Assembly: GCA_013697705.1 (NCBI GenBank)
Contig: JACCWJ010000001.1
Coordinates: 1 to 45,234, forward strand
DNA length: 45,234 bases
Source: Gammaproteobacteria bacterium
GTDB lineage: Bacteria; Pseudomonadota; Gammaproteobacteria; UBA6002
Direction of reading: 5' to 3'
Both the position numbers and the translations under genes were made by a program. Shown here piece after piece: positions 41,589 to 45,234 of the stretch. The notes beneath the pieces are model-generated. The model worked only from the letters and a program-made list of their open reading frames with translations, searched no databases and had not been told where the DNA came from. Position 1 is the stretch's first letter. Each line of letters begins with the position of its first letter.

Positions 41589-43178
41589 ATGAATACATTT
41601 TCTGCTTTAAATCTCAATGCCCAAATTTTTAAATCTATCGATGCTTGCGGCTATAAGCAGCCTACAGAAATCCAAGCTAAAACGATTCCACTTATATTAA
41701 ATGGCCAAGATGTTATCGGTGCCACGGAAACGGGTTCTGGAAAAACCGCTGCTTTTGTATTACCTATGCTTCATATGCTAGCAGAAAGTAAAAAGCAACA
41801 ATTGCCTCGTATATTAATCCTTACCCCTACTCGTGAACTTGCAGATCAAATCACGCAAGCCATTAGAAAATACGGTCAATTAATTAGACCTAATACAGCG
41901 AGCATCATTGGCGGCGCTTCTTATCGAGAGCAAGAAAGAATGCTTTCTCGCTCGCCCGATATTATTGTTGCTACACCAGGACGCTTGATTGATCACTTAC
42001 GCAATAATCGAATTAATCTTTCAGCAATCGAAATGTTCATATTAGATGAAGCAGATCGCATGTTAGATATGGGATTTATTGATGACGTAAAATTAATTGC
42101 GAAATCTACTCCCGCCAAGAAACAAACCTTACTTTTTACCGCCACAATGAATAAAAAATTAATCAGCTCCGTAGGTTATCTGCTTAATAACCCTACCGTA
42201 GTGGATTTATCAAAACCTAAAATGATTCCAACACAAATTAAACAACAGTTATTTATTGCTAATAGTCAACAGCAAAAAATTACCTTCCTGGAAAATTTAT
42301 TGGTGGGTGAATCCGTTTTTAAAGGCATTATCTTTACCGCCACAAAAATGGGCGCTGATAAAATTGCCGATCACCTTCGATCTCAGGGCCACAGCGCATT
42401 AGCACTCCATGGCGACTTAAAACAACGTGTACGAAAAAAATCACTCGAAAGATTCAGTGAAGGATCTACTCAATATTTAGTGGCAACCGATATTGCTTCT
42501 CGCGGCATTGACGTAAAAGACATTAGCTATGTTATTAATTACGACTTACCACGCTGTTCTGATGACTATATCCATAGAGTTGGACGTACTGGCCGCGCTG
42601 GAAAACCCGGCGTTGCAGTCACAATTGCAACTCGCGATGAACGTCGACATATTAGCTCACTTGAGCGAGATGTAGGCAGTAAGCTTGATGTTATTGATCA
42701 AAACAGAGAACCCTCTACTGAAGTCTATATAGAAGAGCCACGTAGTACAGATAGAAAACGTTCAGGAAGATCATACGGCCAAGGGGGAAATTTCCGCGGT
42801 GGTAAATCCTTTGGCTCAAACGACCGTGGTTCAAGAGAAGGCAGATCATTTAACTCTGATGACCGCAGAGGCAGATCCTCTAGCTCTGATGAGCGCAGCC
42901 CTCGCGGCGGCAGATCATTCAGCTCCGATGAACGCGGACCACGCGGACCAAGATCTTCTAGCTCCGATGAACGCAGCCCTCGCGGCGGCAGATCATTCAG
43001 CTCTGATGAACGCGGACCACGCGGTCCAAGAACCTCTAATTCTGATGGGCGCACAGCAAAACCCAGAAAATCGTTAACACTGGGTGATCGCAGCAGCGAT
43101 CGTGCTGACAAACCTTTCACTAAGGGCCCTCGTAAAACACGCCCGAGCAAACCAGGTGGTTATGCACATCGTAGTTAA
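41589..43178 (+). CDS. DEAD-box RNA helicase with repetitive basic tail (RhlE-like)
   Basis: This 529-residue protein has the full helicase core: Q motif G-Y-K-Q-P-T-E-I-Q (21-29), A-T-E-T-G-S-G-K-T (45-53), P-T-R-E-L-A, D-E-A-D (153-156), T-A-T in motif III where S-A-T is usual (184-186), D-I-A-S-R-G-I-D and H-R-V-G-R-T-G-R-A-G. Beyond about residue 385 is a long Arg/Gly/Ser-rich tail made of S-S-D-E-R-(S/G)-P-R-G units, which probably gives non-specific RNA binding. Such helicases act in ribosome assembly and RNA turnover, often in the cold. GGAG lies 6-7 bases before the ATG. The sequence is closest in style to RhlE, but the paralogue group is not certain. Confidence 0.93.
   Translation: MNTFSALNLNAQIFKSIDACGYKQPTEIQAKTIPLILNGQDVIGATETGSGKTAAFVLPMLHMLAESKKQQLPRILILTPTRELADQITQAIRKYGQLIRPNTASIIGGASYREQERMLSRSPDIIVATPGRLIDHLRNNRINLSAIEMFILDEADRMLDMGFIDDVKLIAKSTPAKKQTLLFTATMNKKLISSVGYLLNNPTVVDLSKPKMIPTQIKQQLFIANSQQQKITFLENLLVGESVFKGIIFTATKMGADKIADHLRSQGHSALALHGDLKQRVRKKSLERFSEGSTQYLVATDIASRGIDVKDISYVINYDLPRCSDDYIHRVGRTGRAGKPGVAVTIATRDERRHISSLERDVGSKLDVIDQNREPSTEVYIEEPRSTDRKRSGRSYGQGGNFRGGKSFGSNDRGSREGRSFNSDDRRGRSSSSDERSPRGGRSFSSDERGPRGPRSSSSDERSPRGGRSFSSDERGPRGPRTSNSDGRTAKPRKSLTLGDRSSDRADKPFTKGPRKTRPSKPGGYAHRS
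42912..43040 (+). repeat. 78-bp in-frame repeat in the helicase tail
   Basis: agatcattcagctc at 42912 recurs at 42990 with near-identity over the following ~45 bases. The 26-residue unit is itself built of two related 12-14 residue halves (S-S-D-E-R-S-P-R-G-G-R and S-S-D-E-R-G-P-R-G-P-R). Shorter versions precede it from about 42850. Confidence 0.85.
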
Positions 43179-43206
43179 GTTCAGTAATTTTTATACGGAT
43201 TAAATA

Positions 43207-43346
43207 AGGTGGGAGATCGAAGGTTGGTCTGGCCTTTGTGATCTCCCTTGGGCTGATTCATCCATCTGCTGATCAAGGGCCATCACAAAAGCCAGTGAGC
43301 ACATTCTAGAAAACTCATCCTCTTGTGAATAGAGGACATCCCACCT
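43207..43346. ncRNA. Candidate structured RNA or regulatory leader/trailer with alternative folds
   Basis: This 140-base non-coding segment has four compatible helices: a closing stem aggtggga/tcccacct (43207-43214 with 43339-43346); a long hairpin (43229-43242 with 43282-43295, 14 pairs with one mismatch, extended by cccttg/caaggg at 43245-43250 and 43274-43279); tgag/ctca (43296-43299 with 43314-43317); and tcctct/agagga (43318-43323 with 43331-43336). A perfect 8-bp helix gggagatc/gatctccc (43211-43218 with 43240-43247) excludes the first two. It fits no RNA family I recognise by eye (not tmRNA, 6S, SRP or RNase P). The strand is undetermined because the helices exist on both. It follows the DEAD-box gene by 28 bases and may be its 3' region. 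Confidence 0.4.
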
Positions 43347-43416
43347 AATTCCTGTGCTAGATAATTCCCCATGCCTGTAAGAGATGTCTTACACGGCTAT
43401 AAGCTTAGTGTATCAC

Positions 43417-43497
43417 TTAAAATATGTGTGAAAACAACCAGATCAAGAGAAGGATCACAAGAGGTACGCCTAAGAGCCACGCTATAATATATTTCAT
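43417..43497 (-). CDS. 26-residue hydrophobic membrane peptide
   Basis: The tiny frame starts M-K-Y-I-I-A-W-L-L-G-V-P and ends W-L-F-S-H-I-F before TAA. It is one continuous membrane-spanning helix. A perfect AGGAGG (43505-43510) lies 7 bases upstream of the ATG, far better than chance for an untranslated stretch. Function is unknown; single-helix peptides of this sort act as regulators of membrane complexes or as type I toxins. No antisense partner is evident, although the structured segment 43207-43346 lies just downstream. Confidence 0.6.
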   Translation of the reverse strand: MKYIIAWLLGVPLVILLLIWLFSHIF

Positions 43498-43603
43498 ATT
43501 CCAACCTCCTTTTAATTTAAAGTATAGATTATAAGACCGTTAAGTAATAATAGCTAAAAGCCAACCATTTAGCTAAAATAATCCTTTTTATCAGGGAGGC
43601 TAT

Positions 43604-44428
43604 ATGAAAAAAACTGTTGCCTGCGGTTTTCTGTGTGGATTAGGTTTTTTAATGTTCTATGAAGCAGTTACCGCTCACACACCCTCCCCCTGTTTTGATC
43701 CACGCAGTTATTGCTGCCCCCAAGGAAACCAACTTTATTTCAAGTTAGAAACAGGGTGCTCTCATTCAAGATACACTGATATAAATGTGGATCCACGCAT
43801 ATGGGATGCGGCAATTCAAGGCTATGGCAATGACTTAGGTTGTTCGGAGTTCTATGGGGCAGCTATCGGATATCAGATTAATCCTCTCCTGGGCGCCGAC
43901 TTTTCAGTAATACGCCGTCCATCATTTGAATATCAAAAATTTCAAACCCCTCCCAGTGCCGACACTCCTAATTTTTTAGGCACTAAAACAAGGTACTTTG
44001 ATTTTCAAGACACTAGTATTATGTTCAATCTCACCCTTTATGCTGCAGGCCTCTCTGATTGCCTCACCCTGCATGTTGGGCGCTCTGCATTCATTCAACC
44101 CTTTATCGGAGCAGGGTTAGGTATTGCTTATAACACCGTCGAAAATTTCCATTCGGTATTAGGCGATGACCCCAATGCATTTCTAGCACCGGTGTCGTCG
44201 ATCATGTTAGAGGAAACGAAATCTGCCTTTGCTTGGCAATTAAATGCAGGCCTTGAACTAGTAAGTGGTCAAAATTGGCATGCAGGCGTGGGTTACCGTT
44301 ATTTTGACGGCGGCAGATTTAACAGCAATGACTTTGTTATTAATGAGATCCTGTCTCAAAAAGTATCGCCTTGGCAGGGGGATTTTAGAAGTAATGAAGG
44401 TTTTGTTTTCTTAAAATACGCCATTTAA
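43604..44428 (+). CDS. Outer-membrane beta-barrel protein
   Basis: This 274-residue protein has a signal peptide (about 1-24, M-K-K-T-V-A-C-G-F...A-V-T-A) and a mature domain of alternating amphipathic strands: Q-L-Y-F-K-L-E-T-G, Y-G-A-A-I-G-Y-Q-I-N-P-L-L-G-A-D-F-S-V, F-I-Q-P-F-I-G-A-G-L-G-I-A-Y-N, F-A-W-Q-L-N-A-G-L-E-L, W-H-A-G-V-G-Y-R-Y-F-D-G-G and a final G-F-V-F-L-K-Y-A-I. This is the layout of eight-stranded OmpA/OmpW/opacity-type barrels. Several Cys occur near the N-terminus (Y-C-C-P). gggaggc precedes the ATG. The P-loop gene downstream is only 5 bases away. Confidence 0.85.
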   Translation: MKKTVACGFLCGLGFLMFYEAVTAHTPSPCFDPRSYCCPQGNQLYFKLETGCSHSRYTDINVDPRIWDAAIQGYGNDLGCSEFYGAAIGYQINPLLGADFSVIRRPSFEYQKFQTPPSADTPNFLGTKTRYFDFQDTSIMFNLTLYAAGLSDCLTLHVGRSAFIQPFIGAGLGIAYNTVENFHSVLGDDPNAFLAPVSSIMLEETKSAFAWQLNAGLELVSGQNWHAGVGYRYFDGGRFNSNDFVINEILSQKVSPWQGDFRSNEGFVFLKYAI

Positions 44429-44433
44429 TACCA

Positions 44434-45021
44434 ATGAGAATCGCTGTTTCAGGAACACATTCGGTTGGTAAAAGTACGATGGTCAATGACTTTGTACAAG
44501 CGTTTCCCAATTATATACACGAAGAAGAACCCTATCGCGCACTACGCGATTACTACAATATTAAATTTGGCAAGGAATCAACACGATTTTGCAATGGATT
44601 GCAATTGTATTACAGCATCAGCCGAGCTAAGCAGTATTGCGCTAATACCTGTGATGTTATTTTTGATCGATGCCCTGTTGATTATATTGCATATTCTAAA
44701 TATACCGCCAATTACCGTGAAACAGACATTGATGATACTTTCATTGAGAGTTTTGTGACACCAGTGAAAGAAGCTTTGTCTTTTATCGATATCCTTTTAT
44801 TTGTTCCCATTACAGAGAAGCACCCGGTCGCTTTTGAAGAAGATGGCATTAGACCCACCGATAGACAATACCGTATCGAAGTCGATGATATCTTCAAAAA
44901 AATTTACTATGAAAACGCCTATGATGTGATGCCCCCAAATCCCCCGAAATTAGTAGAAATCTGGGGAAACCGCGAAGAACGAATAGCAAAAATCAACCAA
45001 GCAATTTTAGAGTTCCTATAA
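44434..45021 (+). CDS. P-loop NTPase, AAA/NadR-kinase-like
   Basis: This 195-residue cytoplasmic protein begins with a strand and Walker A G-T-H-S-V-G-K-S-T (7-15). I-F-D-R-C-P-V-D-Y follows at about residue 77 (a D-R-x-P-x-D-Y motif like that of deoxynucleoside and NadR-type kinases), then D-I-L-L-F-V-P, and R-P-T-D-R-Q-Y-R, which resembles a lid with arginines. It probably phosphorylates a small nucleoside-like substrate; the identity is unknown. It follows the outer-membrane barrel gene by 5 bases with no clear ribosome binding site, suggesting translational coupling. It is the last gene before the repeat at the window end. Confidence 0.8.
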   Translation: MRIAVSGTHSVGKSTMVNDFVQAFPNYIHEEEPYRALRDYYNIKFGKESTRFCNGLQLYYSISRAKQYCANTCDVIFDRCPVDYIAYSKYTANYRETDIDDTFIESFVTPVKEALSFIDILLFVPITEKHPVAFEEDGIRPTDRQYRIEVDDIFKKIYYENAYDVMPPNPPKLVEIWGNREERIAKINQAILEFL

Positions 45022-45103
45022 CCTAAGGGGAACGCATCCTCCACTACGACGGCATCTCGCGACCCATCTTTCTTCGTGTCCTGCGGATCCACCCCTATCG
45101 ACC

Positions 45104-45234
45104 GCGACACGCCCTTCTCGTCGTCCGCGACCAACCCTTCCACGTCGTCCGCGACCCACTCGTCCCGCGACCAACCCTTCCACGTCGTCCCGCGACCCAC
45201 CCTTCCACGTCGTCCCGCGACCCACCCTTCCACG
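45104..45234. repeat. GC-rich tandem repeat at the right end of the window
   Basis: A 25-bp unit cacgtcgtcccgcgac plus ccacccttc occurs twice perfectly (45181-45205 and 45206-45230) and runs off the end, preceded by diverged units from about 45104. The 16-base core cacgtcgtcccgcgac is the reverse complement of 22-37. Open frames through it on the minus strand are repeat artefacts. Confidence 0.9.

Noticed and set aside
42725-43150. 141-codon open frame antisense to the helicase tail
   Set aside because: It arises from the GC-rich 78-bp repeats, has repeat-like composition and no ribosome binding site.
43245-43270. Resemblance of gggctgattc to the start of tmRNA
   Set aside because: The match ends after about ten bases; no tag reading frame, no tRNA-like ends and no matching 3' part.
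44919-45233. Minus-strand open frames at the right end (104 and 69 codons)
   Set aside because: They run through the 25-bp tandem repeat and give Arg/Gly-rich periodic translations; no start signal.
1-45234. CRISPR arrays, tRNAs, insertion-sequence transposases
   Set aside because: No regularly spaced direct repeats with variable spacers, no cloverleaf or CCA-ended candidate and no transposase or integrase motif were seen. The repeats found are contiguous tandem or palindromic.

Overview
The window is AT-rich, densely coded bacterial DNA. The gene set suggests a host-associated gammaproteobacterium, most like the Legionellales (Legionella/Coxiella/Berkiella/Aquicella type). The evidence is WecD/WecE-like enzymes, HtpX, full-length Lhr, an FKBP isomerase, and two blocks of eukaryote-like or effector-like genes: four paralogous ankyrin-repeat proteins and a three-gene operon of unrecognised large proteins. 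The genus cannot be fixed from the sequence. Both ends lie in short GC-rich repeats that share a 16-base core in opposite orientation, which is what a contig broken at a repeat looks like. No tRNA, rRNA, CRISPR array, transposase or integrase was recognised.

Layout. Positions 207-5463 (minus) form a tight five-gene operon for an amino-sugar glycan: a WecE-like aminotransferase, a GtrB-like GT2, a WecD-like acetyltransferase, a methyltransferase and a polytopic GT-C-like protein. A divergent GtrA-like flippase follows at 5848-6279. Together they resemble a gtr-type glycan-modification system carrying its own sugar-nucleotide enzymes. Positions 6360-7478 hold a secreted Arg/Glu-rich protein. 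Positions 7592-18847 carry stress and carbohydrate genes: a PE-LIG-POL LigD, a GT4 glycosyltransferase, a three-domain beta-PGM/trehalose-6-P phosphatase/GH65 fusion, a second GH65 enzyme, and a patatin lipoprotein coupled to it. Positions 19010-21552 hold HtpX, an EEP-family lipoprotein, MsrA and a small secreted Tyr/His-rich protein.

Positions 21700-26874 (minus) are a three-gene operon: two paralogous ~560-590 aa proteins with proline-rich and asparagine-rich linkers, then a TPR protein with an unrecognised C-terminal domain. Lhr, an FKBP isomerase, two tiny genes and a cupin follow (27074-33100). Positions 33110-41314 (minus) hold four tandem ankyrin paralogues, all with poly-Asn tails and interrupted by a nested inverted repeat with 38-bp perfect arms. 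The right part has a DEAD-box helicase with a 78-bp repeat in its basic tail, a highly structured intergenic segment, a 26-residue membrane peptide, an outer-membrane barrel protein and a P-loop NTPase.

The points most worth following are the candidate effector loci and their shared Asn-rich tracts, the self-contained Wec/Gtr cassette, the trehalose fusion enzyme, and the 43207-43346 segment that can form mutually exclusive RNA helices.
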